Of a stretch of DNA of 64,000 bases, positions 32,552-44,833 are shown one piece after another; position 1 is the stretch's first letter; every line of letters starts with the position of its first letter. This stretch comes from Tieghemostelium lacteum (Eukaryota > Evosea > Eumycetozoa > Dictyosteliales > Raperosteliaceae): NCBI GenBank assembly GCA_001606155.1, contig LODT01000039.1, positions 682,001-746,000 on the forward strand. Reading direction: 5' to 3'. The translations under genes and the position numbers were made by a program. The notes beneath the pieces are model-generated. The model ran no database searches, was not told the origin of the DNA, and worked only from the letters and a program-made list of their open reading frames with translations.

Positions 32552-34632
32552 ATGAAGTTAACTTTATTTATTTATTTATTTATTTTATGTATTTGTAATA
32601 GTAAGTAAAATATATATTTAATTATAGGACCAATATTAATTTTTTTTCAGGTTATTGTGTAAAAATAACAATTACAAGATTAAGTGTTGCTCAAAGTCAT
32701 ATAATTCCACAACCTGGTAATTTAAATTGGAATTTAGTTGATACTAGTGGTAATACAATAGTAAGAGAGTTACATCTAACTGGTGGGAAATCTTCATTGT
32801 TATTATTTGAATTTGGTAGAACTGATTTGGTAAATGCAACTGTTGAAGCATCGAGAGGTCAAACCACACTTGGAACACTATCACTATTACCACCATCACA
32901 GTTACCAACAGTTGAATCTAATGGTGCATCTTATTTAACAACAGCCTACTCTGTAAAATCTTTAAAGTCATGGATCTCACCTGGTGTATCTCTAAGGGTA
33001 ATTGCCAATGGTTTCGAATATTCTGATCCAATATATTTGAGTGTTGGTTGTCCAACTACCATGGACCTATTTCTATTCCCAATATATCTCTTTGGTGCCA
33101 ACTGGGGTAATTCTGTTAATTTTTCAAAAGTTTCTACTATTCCACAAGAAAACCAACAAGAGTGGATAAATAAGTGGCCTATTAATAGTGTAAATGTACA
33201 AACACATTCCACTGGTGGTTTGGTATGGCCAACTCTAGTCCTACCTCCTAATGGCACTCATACAGCATTCCAATCAACACATAAAAATCAACAAAGAAAT
33301 ATAAATGAAAATATGGGTATCCTATTATCAATAATCAAAGATATCTTTGAAGCATTTGGTGACTCTAAGACCAATACCCAATATTATGCTCCTATAACTT
33401 GGTTTGATGAAAATGGTAAATTGTCATATTCAGGTGGAGGTCTAGGTGTTACAGGTGGAAGTGTATCTGTAGGCGATTCAGAATACACTGGTGTATTTCT
33501 ACATGAGTTAGGTCATGCAGCTGGTCTACTTCACTCTGGTGAAGCTTACTCAGCTGGTAAATACCCATATCCTAATGGGTCACTTAAAGGTAGTCAATGG
33601 GGATACGATCCAAACCATAATCAACTATTGTCTACATTAATACCAACAAGTGCATACCACTATCCAACTTGTCTGCAACAACCATTTGAAACCAATACAC
33701 AAGGTAAATGTTTAAAGCAATCTATAATGCAAGGTGGAATAGGTTGTGAAGCTTCGGATTACAAGTTCTCCATGTTTGCTGATTTTGAAGTTGGATCTAT
33801 GCAAAACTACTTTGAAGGTATTACAACTAAAAATGTAACCACAGGGGTTAAAACCTATACTGGTGGAAGAATCTTCAAAGACCAAACATTCTCAAGTGGA
33901 TACTCACGTTGGGATAGTATTGAGAAACAATTTGTAGAATATTCACCTTCAACTGCTGATGGTGGTGTATTTGGAATCAATAATAATCTACCATCTAAAA
34001 AGAATATACCAGTGTATACATTAGTTTCTTCAGTATCAATTTCAAATACACCTGGTGCTACAATACTATATCCACCACTTTATACTGATAATGGTTCAAC
34101 AATTCCTTATTTTGACCCAACCAATGAAATTGATATGGCCATGGTACGTCCAGGTGGCACCTATTTTTGGTATTGTCATGCTTCTGGTTGTGATTTTACA
34201 TATCGTATTACATATCAAGATGGATCATATAAACATGTTATGGTAAAACAAGGTCTTAGATCATGGTTCCAAATTAATGGTACTATTGATGATCAATACT
34301 ATAGTTCAACATCATCAAAAAGTCAGTTATCATTTGTAGTAAATATACCAGGTTCTAAAGCCATTACAAAATTTGAGATTCTCTATACACCAAATGTATA
34401 TATTGGTTTGGCAAATACAACATCAACTGTGTTGTTAGATTATACTTGTTCAGGACAGGGTAAAAGCATTCATTGCACCCAAAATTTCCCATCTGTAGGT
34501 TTCCCAATGACAACTACAACAAATTCACAAGATATAGAAAGTGAAGATATATCATCAAGTAACCTCACTTTACCAATCAGTTCAATGATTATCATTTGTA
34601 TTACTGTTATTGTTCTTTTTATTTTTTATTAA
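32552..34632 (+). CDS. Dictomallein-type M66 metalloprotease, membrane or GPI-anchored
   Basis: Exons 32552-32600 and 32651-34632 (50-bp intron, GTAAGT..TTTCAG), 676 residues. The short first exon gives the signal peptide MKLTLFIYLFILCICNS. The zinc site is HELGHAAGLLHSG at residues 301-313 (HExxHxxGxxH, metzincin type), followed by GSQWGYDPN, as in the M66 family (StcE of E. coli and dictomalleins of D. discoideum). Upstream is a beta-rich region, downstream a region with conserved Cys pairs. The C-terminal LPISSMIIICITVIVLFIFY is a hydrophobic tail, either a membrane anchor or a GPI-addition signal. Predicted secreted/cell-surface protease of glycoproteins. The last 14 coding bases overlap the end of COG5 on the other strand. 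Confidence 0.88.
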
Positions 34633-37105
34633 CAGGTAATAGAGATAATAAAATTAAATAAATGGGTGAAAATTCCTTTTCTTTACGATCATTAATAACT
34701 TGAACATAATTATCCATTGATAGACGAAATAGTCTTAGAATTTCATCATCTTTGTGTGTGTTTAACCAGTGAAAGTATTGTGTAAGTGATAGATTGGCAA
34801 CTAAATGTGGTGGTTGCAGTTCTTTAGGTCCTCTTGATATTAGATTTTGTAGTACAATCAGTAGCGGTAGACTATGAAGTTCAGGTGACAATTTAAAACT
34901 TTCAATATTCTGGTGATCACGAAACATAAATTGTTTGTATGATCTCAACCATTGATAAGGTTCACCAACCTCTCTGATACCTTCTTGAAACAGTGGTGTT
35001 AATGCAAGCTCCAATGAAACAAAGTCATTTGCCAATCTAAGTTTACCACTCTCTGATATAGGTTTTAGCAATGAACAATTCCTTAGAAACTGTACAATTA
35101 TACCACTAATCAGTGACTTTCGATGTTGATTCAACAACAAACATGGTGTAAATTTACATAGATAATGATGTTGGAATTGTTGTAACAGATCTTTTAGTGA
35201 ATCTATATATCTATTGGTCTTTGTAGGTTGGCTACTAGACCAATCTTCAGGATGCATTTGCATGAGTACTGATTGAATAGATAGTTGAAAACTATTGAAT
35301 AAAGGTGTAAGAATCTGAGTAGATATTCTCTGTAGATGACCAATCGATTGGTCAATGCTCTCGTAACTTTCGGATTTTAGAATCTGAGTTTGAGAGATCA
35401 ACAGTGATTGTATACTATTACAAAGTTGCATAGTGGCATTAAATAATGAGAAACACAATTGGTGACCACTTGATGGTGGTGCTTGTCTAAAGTCTATCGA
35501 ATCCCATGAAAGTTGTTGTTGTTGTAACATGGATTCAACTTTTACTGCAAAACTATCTAAAACCTTGGATATAATTTTTGTCATTTTTAACAAAAGACTT
35601 TCATCTTGGTGACCTATGAGAATCTCAATTTCAGACCATATAATCTTTGATAATTCCACCATCTGTTTACCAGTTGGTACACTAGTTGTAGTACCACTTG
35701 ACCCACTAGTAGCTCTAGTCCAGCTAGACTGCTGACTTGTACTTTGTTGAAACCCAGAATTCAACAAATTAGTCATTTTCATATAAGCCCTATCTAGATA
35801 CTGTTTCTCAAATGGTGCTATTGTCATTAATAGTGAAGATCTCTGTTCCTCTTTACTAAAAAATGACAATGATACCTGTAATTGTTGTTGCTGTTGAGCT
35901 AAATCACAGTAACTTTGTAACTTCTTTTGACTATCTAATAGAATTCTACTGATTCTTGGGTACTCCATAGTCAGTGTATTATCAATAACTGCATTGTTTT
36001 TACTAGACTGTATAAAATTAACTTCTAAAAGTTTAATTATACTTTTCCACAAATAATTTGAAATTGATATTGTACCACTGCCATTATTATTACTATCATT
36101 AATTTTAATATATTCCAATAAGGGTTTATGTGTATTCTGATCTTTAATCTTTGCCAAAACTCTCTGTAAATGTATACATTCTATAGTAGTATTATATATA
36201 ATATCAAATAAAACCTCTAATTTCTGATGTAATGTTCTATCTGGTGTATTTAGACTAGATTGAGTTTGTTTACTTGTTGTAGCGGTACTACTAATACCAA
36301 GAGTCAATTGAGTTTTTATACTCTTTTGAATACGATCAATCATTGAGGACAATAATGAATTTACACGATCGTTTAGTGTACCCATGTTATAGAATACCTG
36401 TAAAGAGTTGGCAACTAGGGATTGGTTTTGGTTCTCTAGTGCTTGTGAGAGAAGGCTTGATGCAATGGTATTGACTTGATCTGAACATTGTCTAACCCAT
36501 TCCACTTGAAGATCAATAATATCAATACCAATAAGATCGTCATTCTCTTTATATAGTACTTGTATCTCTGCTATACTTTGAGCTGCTTTCGATAGGTCTC
36601 TCTGATGACTCTGTAAATTACTTTTTAACTTTTTTACTAGTGTTAGATATCTAATGATTTTTCTTAAGAGTTCGCAAGTGTATTGAACTCTCTCCAATTG
36701 TTTGATTTTCAGTGAAACTTTATTAAAAGGTTCACCAATATCCAATTTCATTCTATTAATACTAGTTTCTAGATTATCAACACCTTGTTTCAGTGAATCT
36801 GTTAGATCTTCCATATCTTTTAAATTATTGGCTTGTTTGAATAATTCTTCATAATTATTTTTAACCTTTTTTAAAATAAAAGTATTAATTATATTGATAA
36901 TTAATGATTACAGTGTTCAAATAAAACCTACCTTTTCATTTAATTCTATATTTAATTCATTGGTAGATTCTTCTAATGTCGTAATAGATGATGATATAGA
37001 TGAAACCTTTAGTGCATTACTAGTATAGGAAATAACGTCAAATTGTTCACCCAGAAATTCATTATAAATATTTGAATTATTGCCATCAAATATTTGTGAT
37101 TTCAT
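34619..37105 (-). CDS. cog5: COG5, conserved oligomeric Golgi complex subunit 5
   Basis: Tethering-complex subunit acting in retrograde traffic within the Golgi. Exons 37105-36932 and 36865-34619 with a 66-bp phase-0 intron, total 806 residues (human COG5 is near 840). N-terminal signature region: FLGEQFDVISYTSNALK, then DSLKQGVDNLETSINRMKLDIGEPFNK, QLERVQYTCELLRKIIRYLTLVKKLKSNL matches COG5 of animals closely. Rest is alpha-helical with Gln-rich and Ser-rich inserts (about 310-400). The end of the frame overlaps the last 14 bases of the protease gene on the plus strand. The start lies 93 bp from the divergent PIG-S start. Confidence 0.92.
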
Positions 37106-37198
37106 TTCATTCTATCTTCAAATAAAAATTGTTTTTTTTTTTTTTTTAATTCATTTCATCTTCAATTTCCACCTACAGTAGGTGTTTTACAAACAAAA
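37106..37198. promoter_or_regulatory. 93-bp bidirectional COG5/PIG-S promoter
   Basis: Only 93 bases separate the two divergent ATGs; includes a poly-T run (37131-37147). Both promoters and leaders must fit here or overlap the coding regions. Confidence 0.6.
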
Positions 37199-38482
37199 AT
37201 GGGATACAAAAGAATATCTATAGTTTTATCATTTGTAATATTATTTGTTATGGGTATACCAGTTTGGTGGAACACTACCAATACCTATAGATCCAATGTT
37301 GATTTTTCAAAAATAACAACATTTAGAAATGAAACATCTACATTAATATGGCCTCAATTTAGAGAATTTCTAAAACAAACCTCTCAAATTGACCATGATA
37401 AGCAAATTAAAAGTTCAACTGAATATTGTTTATCATTTACTCTATTAAATTCAAATCCAGAATATATTATACCTAAATGGAATTTCCCATACCTTTCAAA
37501 TAGTAGGTACAGATAAATATAGTTTATATAATAGAAATAGAATACTAATAATTACCTATTCAAAGAATATATACAACCATTTATAAATGAAATTAAAGAT
37601 ATTGCAAATTTTACAATACAATCAAAGATATCACATTATGCCAATTTATTAAGAGTACCAACCTTTGATAAACAAACACAATCATTTAATATACCATCAG
37701 AAAGATTATCTGAATATATTAATCCCAACGAATGGAGACTAGAAACAACATCAACTAATCAACCAACTCTAAATTTTATAGTATATATCCCAGATAAAAC
37801 ACTATCACCCCTAAATATTATACAACAAAAAGACAAAATAATGCACTCCTTTTTAATACCTCAATATGGTGGTGTTATAATTCATAATGTAAATAATAAT
37901 AATATTAATAGTAGTAACACTGATAGCAATACCATTCAAGAAATTGATACAACACTACAATTAGAAAGTGAAATGATAACATTTATCTACCAACTAAAAG
38001 AGTTATTAGGTATAACTCAAAGTAGTAAAAAAACTAGCAAACAAATTCTAGATAGTAAATCAGTTGAAAAAATTACTCCCAATGAAATTGAATCAGCTAT
38101 AAAGAGATATACAGCAGAGAATATCAATATATCCATCAGTACACTGTATTCATTGTCAGCACTAATTGAATCATTACCAAATATGTTGGTACTTGATAAT
38201 ATCAGAGATCTAGTAGATTTATCTATTGACAGTTTGGATAAAGCTCACCAATCCATTATCAATCAAGATTATAAACAAGCTCTATATTATTCAAAAATTG
38301 CGCTAAAGAGTTCCGAATCTGCATTCTTTGATAAAAATATGTTATCTCTACTATATTTCCCAGATGAACATAAATATGCTGTCTACACACCTTTATTTGT
38401 ACCTGTATGTTTTCCGATTCTCGCTGGTATCTTTCAAGAATATAAACATAGAATGTCAAAACGTAAACTAAAAAAAGAATAA
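37199..38482 (+). CDS. pigS: PIG-S, GPI transamidase subunit
   Basis: Subunit of the ER GPI-transamidase that attaches GPI anchors to proteins. N-terminal membrane helix and conserved GIPVWWNTTNTYR (cf. G-P-x-WWxTTxxYR of PIG-S) at residues about 18-33; middle part YIQPFINEIKDIANFTIQSK resembles the family; C-terminal membrane helix FVPVCFPILAGIF followed by a lysine-rich KRKLKKE tail, an ER-type end. An intron is needed near 37503: the best phase-consistent choice is 37503-37565 (63 bp), giving 406 residues, but the acceptor (TTCAAAG) is weak and the exact ends are uncertain. A poly-Asn loop (about 226-245) is lineage-specific. Confidence 0.85.
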
Positions 38483-39171
38483 TGAAAATAATAACAAACT
38501 AGATTACTAAGATAATAGATTTAAATGAAAACGGTCAGGAAGCATTATATTCATATTTTAATTTAAATTTAAAATTGTTTGGTGTTCTGTAATTAGGTTT
38601 TTTCATTATTAAAATTAAATAAAAGACAAACTAAATTAAAAATCTAGATTTAAATGAATGAAACAATAATCATCATCATCAAAGTATTTGTTTAAGATAC
38701 CTCAATAACAATAGATAGCAAAAATAAAAAAGTTCAACCTCTAAACAATGAAATTGAATTGGTCTAAATTCCACTATATAAAAGTTTAAACTTTAACTTT
38801 GAATTATTTACTTCTTGTTTTACTTGTAATGAAGATCCAAGGTGAGTATTTTATCTATTTTATTTTTAGCGGTTTTACACCAACACAATTAATTGTTTGT
38901 GGAGATTTAAATGATTTTTTTTTTTTCATTTAATTTTTTTTTTTTTTATTCATTTTCAATTTTGATATTTATTTGTTTGTGTGAATTTACACTTAGAAGT
39001 TTTTGATTAGTTTTTTTTTTCGTTTTTATATATAACTGTAGTAATTTTATATATCCTTCATCTGTAATCTAGATATCAGATCAGACGAAATTTAATTTTT
39101 AAAAAATTTTATAAAAAAAAAAACATTTCAAAACCCAACAATATTTAATAACACAGTGTACTTTTATAACA
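38483..39171. promoter_or_regulatory. VASP promoter and 5' leader
   Basis: Contains TATA-like TATATAAAAG at 38775-38784. A leader ATG at 38829 (ATGAAGATCCAAG followed by GTGAGT) could be a short upstream frame or a leader exon with an intron ending at TTTTTAG near 38870; joining it to VASP exon 2 would not keep frame. Long poly-T tracts at 38925-38945. No separate gene seen. Confidence 0.5.
38775..38784 (+). promoter_or_regulatory. TATA-like box upstream of VASP
   Basis: TATATAAAAG, about 50 bases before the leader ATG at 38829 and about 390 bases before the VASP start. Confidence 0.45.
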
Positions 39172-40698
39172 ATGAGGTAAGGTTTTCATAATATTTACTA
39201 CTTGCGTCATATTCAACATAATCAAATCAAAACAACACAATTTAAAATTCATTGTAACAATAGTGTTTTTAATTAGTGGTTGTAGTGTGTGAGGGGATAG
39301 ATTATAAAACAATTTTTTCATACTAGTATAAGCAATATATATTGTTATAATAATATGGATTTTAGTTGAAATTGTCAACTTCTTTTAACCATGATACTAG
39401 ATTTAGGATACTAATTTCATATAATTAAAAAAAATTAAATAATACAGCGAAGTACAAGTATTCTATGCATCAGGACAAGTATTCACTTATAGTCCACAAA
39501 CTAAAAATTGGGTACCTAGCAGCAATGTACCAGCAACCCTACAAATGTATTTTAATCAATCAGCTGGATCCTACAGAGTAATTGGAAGAGCAGGTAACGA
39601 CCCAAACAACTTTTTAATTAACTTTGCTGTAAAGGCTGACGTAGTCTATAACAGACCATCTGAGGTATTCCATCAGTTTTCTGATTCACGTACCCATTTT
39701 GGTATTAATTTTGTCTCTAAAGATGATGCCGATCGTTTTGGTGCTGGTTTTGAAGATATTCTAAAGAATATCAAAGGAGGAGGAGCACAACCAACACCAC
39801 CACAACCAAAACCACAACCTGTACAACAACCACCACAACAACCACAACCACAGAGACCACTCTCAACTACCATTGCTAAACCTGCTGGTGGTGCTGGCGG
39901 TCCACCTCCACCACCTGGCCCACCACCCCCACCAAAACCACCCGGTCCACCACCCCCACCATCCTCTAAACGTATGTTATAACACATTTATATAGACACT
40001 TATCTTCAATATTCTAATTCACCCCTTCTTTTATATACTTTTTTTTTTAAACAAAAAATACAGCCCCTTCAGCTGCTGGTAGAGGTGCACTTTTAAGTTC
40101 AATTGAAAACTTTGGTAAAGGTGGATTAAAGAAAAGTAAGTTTAATTATTAATTATTTTTCATTTGAGTTCAAAAACTAATAATCAAAATTTATATAGCT
40201 GTTACTGTTGATAAGAGTAGTCCTATAGTTGGTAATAGTAATTCAGCATCAGCAACACCAACACCATCAGGAGGTGGAGGTGCAAGTGCTGGTGGTGGCG
40301 GAGCAACACCAATGCCAAAACCATCAGGAGGTGGAGGTGGAGGTGGAGATCTCATGGCCGAAGTTATGGCCAAGAGAAATAAATTAAAAGCAGCAGCAAC
40401 TGCAGTTAAAACTGAGGAACCAGAAAGAGAAACAGCAGTACAAAATAGTTTTGTACCAAAACCACAGCCATCAGCTAACAAACCATCATTTAACACTGCC
40501 TCTAATACAGGTTCACTGAAACCAAAACCACCCCCAACAACTGGAAGAGTTAGTCTTTCACCAAAAGACACTACAACTCCAGCTGTATCTGCTCTCTCTG
40601 AAGAACAACAATTATTAAAAGAAGAGATTTTAACTGAAGTAAGAAAGGAATTAGCAAAATTAAAGGATGAGATTCTAGAAGCTATTAGATCAAAATAA
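39172..40698 (+). CDS. vasP: VASP (Ena/VASP actin elongation factor)
   Basis: Processive actin polymerase of filopodia and leading edge. Four exons: 39172-39176 (just ATGAG), 39448-39971, 40064-40135, 40199-40698, giving 366 residues starting MSEVQVFYASGQVFTY. EVH1 domain residues about 1-110 (VIGRAGNDPNNFLINFAV, HFGINFVSKDDADRF), proline-rich profilin-binding region with GPPPPPGPPPPPKPPGPPPP (about 160-178), WH2/FAB-like stretch (GALLSSIENFGKGGLKK, DLMAEVMAKRNKLKAA with the LKKT-like cluster), and a C-terminal tetramerisation coiled coil (EILTEVRKELAKLKDEILEAIRSK). The first exon carries only five coding bases; the choice rests on the family N-terminus MSE and intron phase. Poly(A) signal AATAAA at 40793. 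Converges on RPA1. Confidence 0.93.
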
Positions 40699-40792
40699 AA
40701 ATCTGTCTAATGTAAAAGTACTTTAGAAATAGAAATTCATCACCATCAAACACAAACAACCAAAAAAAACAAATCACACTCCACACTCTCAC

Positions 40793-40798
40793 AATAAA
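40793..40798 (+). terminator. Likely poly(A) signal of VASP
   Basis: AATAAA 95 bases after the VASP stop, within a C/A-rich 3' region. Confidence 0.45.
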
Positions 40799-40906
40799 AG
40801 AAAAATAAAAAGTAAATCATATCTATATATAGTAGTAATATATAAAAAAAAGGGTTTTATTTTAAATTAGTAAAAAGATGTAAATTATAGCAATGATAAA
40901 ACAAAT

Positions 40907-42838
40907 TTAACTAAGAAGATTTTGAACTACTAATCTGGAAACTACTAATTCATAGTCTTCTTCACGAGCCAATGCAGCATAGTCAGTGGGTTCGGCAGTT
41001 ATAATATTGTAACGAATGTTACCAGAATATTCACTAACTTTAACAGTACAGGTAAACATACGAGAGAGTTGTTCAGCAGTAATATCATCTTGTTCTGCTG
41101 AGGATTTAGCAAAAAATTCATCAGCTTTCATTCCAAAAAGTTTATGACCAACAGTTTCACCTAGAATCTCTGCAGAGGCACTGTCATCTTGATCTTGAAT
41201 TCTCATAAACATTTTGTATTGTTTGACTGGTAGTTGATGGTCTTGGCAATGTTCACAATATTCTTCAGTAGTACGAGACTTTTTACATTTACTACAAGAG
41301 TTATAGTAACCTACCAATTTGTCATTTGATGTAGAACGAATTCTAGATATATAACAATTGATCTTTAAAAATAGTGCCTTTTGAGGTGTTTGATTGGCAA
41401 AGTTTCCTTTTTGCTTTTGGTCCACCAAATCATTGATTGTGACTCTACGTAAATTGGAAATTGTAGAAAGTGTACTGCCAGTTTTCATACCACTTTGGAG
41501 TGATAGAGAAGAGACACCTTGTTCAATGACGCTACTGTTTTTTTCATACCACATCTTGAGGTTGGAGGCTTCTGGAATATCAGTGGGTTCGACTTCAAAA
41601 ACAGTGCCATCACCACAATTTAAGGATTTCTGATTGAAATCACTGACTTGGGCTGATTTAATGACAATAACATCATTCTTTTTGGTTTCTGAATGCAATT
41701 TTTGAGCGGCTCTACCCCAGAATGTGACAGTAATGGAGGTATTAGAGTCATCGAGGATGGAAAGAGTTTTCTTTGGAGTTGGTTCACTACGGTTCTTGAT
41801 GTTTACAGATGCAATATCTTGAGAATCTATAATTACACCAACTACATCTATTTTAGTTCCAGCTGTGAGTTCAGAGATATCAGAGATACGTCTGAATTCA
41901 TAGGAAATTTTTACATTACTGTTCTCCATTAAAAGTACACGAGTTTGAGTACCAAATGACAATTCGCATGGGTGTGCTAGTTTGTTGAATTTAGGGTCAA
42001 TTGGTTTGACATGTCCACCTGAGAAACGGTAGACTTTGCCAACTTCAAGTAAGTTTTCAAATTGACGTTGTTGTTCATTGAATGCAGTGGCTTTAATTTC
42101 ACCATTGGCATCAGATAACTCAAATGACATGAGTGATCCGCTACTGGTTGCTTTAGACCATGTACGTACTGGACCTTTTGATCTGACAATAGCTTCTATA
42201 CAAAAATCAGTGGTGGAACTACTAAGTTGTGAAATTGGCATAACATCTCTGTTTGCCAATCCTGGATCTACAAGTGCAGCACTAGGATCCTGTCTATTAT
42301 TATTATTATTATTGTTACTTTGAGATTTTGGCAATGATAATACTGGTTTGGTGTGTGGTTGTGGAGTTGGTTGTGGTTGTTTAGCTTTAGAATCCAAAGC
42401 CTCAAAATTTATCAAAACTGGTGAACCTATTAAACTTTGTCCAACATTTAATTGTTCGCATGTTGCATTCAAAATATAACCTTTGGATTTCTGAACTTGA
42501 AATTGTGAAATTTTTATAATTGAAAATGTAGGGAATTGTTGCATCATTACAGCTTGATATAGATGTTTACTATCTGATAAAATAGTTCTGAATTTTCAAA
42601 TTTATTAGTATTTCATTTTAACTATATTTCATAAGTTCTTAAATTATAATACCTACTCAAAATATTTAGTATTTGGTGGTTGACTCTTTTCTTTTTGTTG
42701 TTTAATTTGAACTATAACTGATCCAAGTCTGTTTATATCATCTGGTGAAAATATAACTTTGGCATTGGCTGAAGTATCCTCTTTAGCTTGAATAAGATAA
42801 GGTATTAAACAACCGGCAATGGGTAAATTTGAAGTCAT
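40907..42838 (-). CDS. rpa1: RPA1, replication protein A 70-kDa subunit
   Basis: Largest subunit of the single-strand DNA binding complex for replication and repair. Exons 42838-42657 and 42587-40907 (69-bp intron), 620 residues. N-terminal RPA70N domain (about 1-110; PNTKYFETILSDSKHLYQAV spans the junction), Gln/Asn linker, DBD-A and DBD-B OB folds (about 170-420; AIVRSKGPVRTWSK, SFELSDANGEIKATAF, KVYRFSGGHVK, SYEFRRISDI, SILDDSNTSITVTFWG), and DBD-C with its zinc ribbon CSKCKKSRTTEEYCEHC. All canonical parts are present. Convergent with VASP, 208 bp apart. Confidence 0.95.
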
Positions 42839-43291
42839 TTTGTAAGTAGATTAAAAATGTGTATGTCAAAGAGATAAATTCAAAAAAATAATGTAAGTTT
42901 TGAAAAAAATTGTGAAATTTGAAAATTTAAAAAAAAAAGCGGGAAACTATTAAATCAATTAATTCCTGGAAATTAACTAAATTTTAAACTGTGTTAAGAT
43001 ATTAATTGTGAAATTATTCATAATTTAAATCAATTCCTAAAAATTGTAAATTTTATCATTTTTTTATAAATTAATTTAAGTTATACTTTGTATTACTATT
43101 TACATTATTTACTGTTGGTTTTATATATATTATTTCTATGAATTATAATGTAATATTTGTAAAAAAAATAAAATAATATATGTCTGTTAGAGAACCCGTC
43201 GATTTAGATTTTAATAGAAAAAAGATTTTGTTTGTGTGTATTTTTTTTTGTTTTATCAGGATACTGAAAAATTTTATAATCACAAGTAATA
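42839..43291. promoter_or_regulatory. Divergent RPA1 / Cys-rich gene spacer
   Basis: A+T-rich. GCGGGAAA (42939-42946) about 100 bases upstream of the RPA1 start reads TTTCCCGC on the RPA1 strand and matches the E2F-type site core TTTCCCGC, fitting a replication gene. TATATATATT near 43122 may serve the plus-strand gene. Confidence 0.45.
42938..42946 (-). promoter_or_regulatory. E2F-like site upstream of RPA1
   Basis: TTTCCCGCT on the minus strand, 101-109 bases upstream of the RPA1 ATG, in an otherwise G/C-free spacer. E2F sites (TTTSSCGC) control S-phase genes in animals, plants and Dictyostelium, so the fit with RPA1 is meaningful, though one site is weak evidence. Confidence 0.45.
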
Positions 43292-44398
43292 ATGAAATTA
43301 TTCAAAATAATAATTTTATTGGGGTTTACTTTTTTTAAATTAATAGCGTGTGATTTGTGTGGTTTTGCAAATGTTAAAGTAGGATTAGGAGGTAATTGCA
43401 CACTTGAAAATACCTATTGCGAAAATGGTAGTTTCTGTTCGACAGACAGCAATACTTGTATAATTAGCTTGGCAATAGGTGACCAATGCTCAATGGATAC
43501 TCAATGTTACCCAAACTATTGTGTAGGGTCAGTATGCTCATTAGCCTACTTTGCACAACTAAATGAACCTTGTCAGAAAGATACTGATTGCTATCAGAGT
43601 CTTACAACTCAAAAGTGTCTGAATTACACATGTCAACTTAAAGATACAGAGAGGTGTCAGAGTGACTACGATTGCGAATTGACACAGTATTGTGAAGGCT
43701 CTATGTCAAAGTGTATAGAAAGATTGTCTATAGGTACAGAATGTAATTCGTCAAGACAATGTTATCAGAATTTGGTGTGTTCTCAAGGTGACTCTTCTTC
43801 AACTAATATATGTTCATGGCCTTTCTTGACTAGTGTTGGTGAGATGTGTACTACTAGTGAAGTAGCTTATAAAATTGGGTGTACTTTACAGGATGGCTTG
43901 TATTGTTCGAGATTAGATAACAGGTGTAGAAAGGTACCTACAGATTGTAGTATGTGTAGTGTGGATGGAAGTTCAGGACCAGTTTGTGAAAGTGGTGGTT
44001 GTTTATGTACTGGAAATAGAACGGATGTTTCAGGGGTCTGTAATGTACCAATAATATACACAGATCCACAATGTGAGGCATCTGCTAAACTGCTATTGGA
44101 ATGTGGAAATAATAATGGTTGTAGTTTAGATGATGAACTTGCATGGAACCCTAACTCATGTCTAATGAAGAACTGTAAAGTGAACCTATGTCAAACCAAA
44201 CAATGCACAAAAACACCTTCAAAGAAATCAGATTTACAAAGACTAGAACAAATGTGTTACACTGCATCAACATCAACTAAACAAACTCTACCTTGTGGTA
44301 TAGTTATTGACTCCTCTGATTCATTATCTACAAGTACACAAACAACACCACCTTATGTATTATTATTAACACTTCTTTTTATTTTAATATCATTGTAA
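43292..44398 (+). CDS. Secreted, probably GPI-anchored cysteine-rich protein
   Basis: 368 residues. Signal peptide (KIIILLGFTFFKLIAC), then a long Cys-rich region with repeated units such as GDQCSMDTQCYPNYCVGSVCS, EPCQKDTDCYQS, RCQSDYDCELTQYCEGSMSKC and GTECNSSRQCYQNLVC, a dickkopf-like pattern common among dictyostelid surface proteins. Later Cys motifs CSMCSVDGSSGPVCESGGCLC resemble EGF-like loops. The end STSTQTTPPYVLLLTLLFILISL is Ser/Thr-rich followed by a hydrophobic tail without charged end, fitting a GPI-attachment signal. No function assignable; probably extracellular binding or matrix. Confidence 0.7.
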   Translation: MKLFKIIILLGFTFFKLIACDLCGFANVKVGLGGNCTLENTYCENGSFCSTDSNTCIISLAIGDQCSMDTQCYPNYCVGSVCSLAYFAQLNEPCQKDTDCYQSLTTQKCLNYTCQLKDTERCQSDYDCELTQYCEGSMSKCIERLSIGTECNSSRQCYQNLVCSQGDSSSTNICSWPFLTSVGEMCTTSEVAYKIGCTLQDGLYCSRLDNRCRKVPTDCSMCSVDGSSGPVCESGGCLCTGNRTDVSGVCNVPIIYTDPQCEASAKLLLECGNNNGCSLDDELAWNPNSCLMKNCKVNLCQTKQCTKTPSKKSDLQRLEQMCYTASTSTKQTLPCGIVIDSSDSLSTSTQTTPPYVLLLTLLFILISL

Positions 44399-44833
44399 AT
44401 AATTAAAATTCTATCGATTTTAGATAAAATAGAGTAGATATTAACCCAATCTAATCTATTAAACCTTAAACCCCATACGTGGTTATTCCACATTTAATTT
44501 TTTTTTTCATGTTCATTATTGTTGTTGTTGGTTTTGAAATATTGACAAATGTCTTTACAATTTTTAAGAACATGGCGTTACATGTTTTTGATAGAGTTTG
44601 TTCTAGACAATGGTTGTGTTTGCAAGGATAATGTTTCTCTTGAATAGAATTGTTAAACTATTTAAATAGGCATTGAATCGAAAGTATATAAATATACTGA
44701 CATTTGAGTTTGATATCTAAGAAATGAGGAGATCTCACAAAAAAATATCTTTTAAACAAACTTAACACCATTGCGTACTTTTTTTTTTTTTGATCAGATA
44801 TTTTTATTTAAAAAACCCAACACAACCAAACAC
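44399..44833. other. Intergenic region before RhoGEF
   Basis: A+T-rich DNA with a poly-T run at 44779-44790; no coding potential, repeat or RNA recognised. Confidence 0.4.

Noticed and set aside
39673-39987. Minus-strand Gly-rich frame opposite VASP
   Set aside because: Complement of the VASP proline-rich region, no start context or family match.
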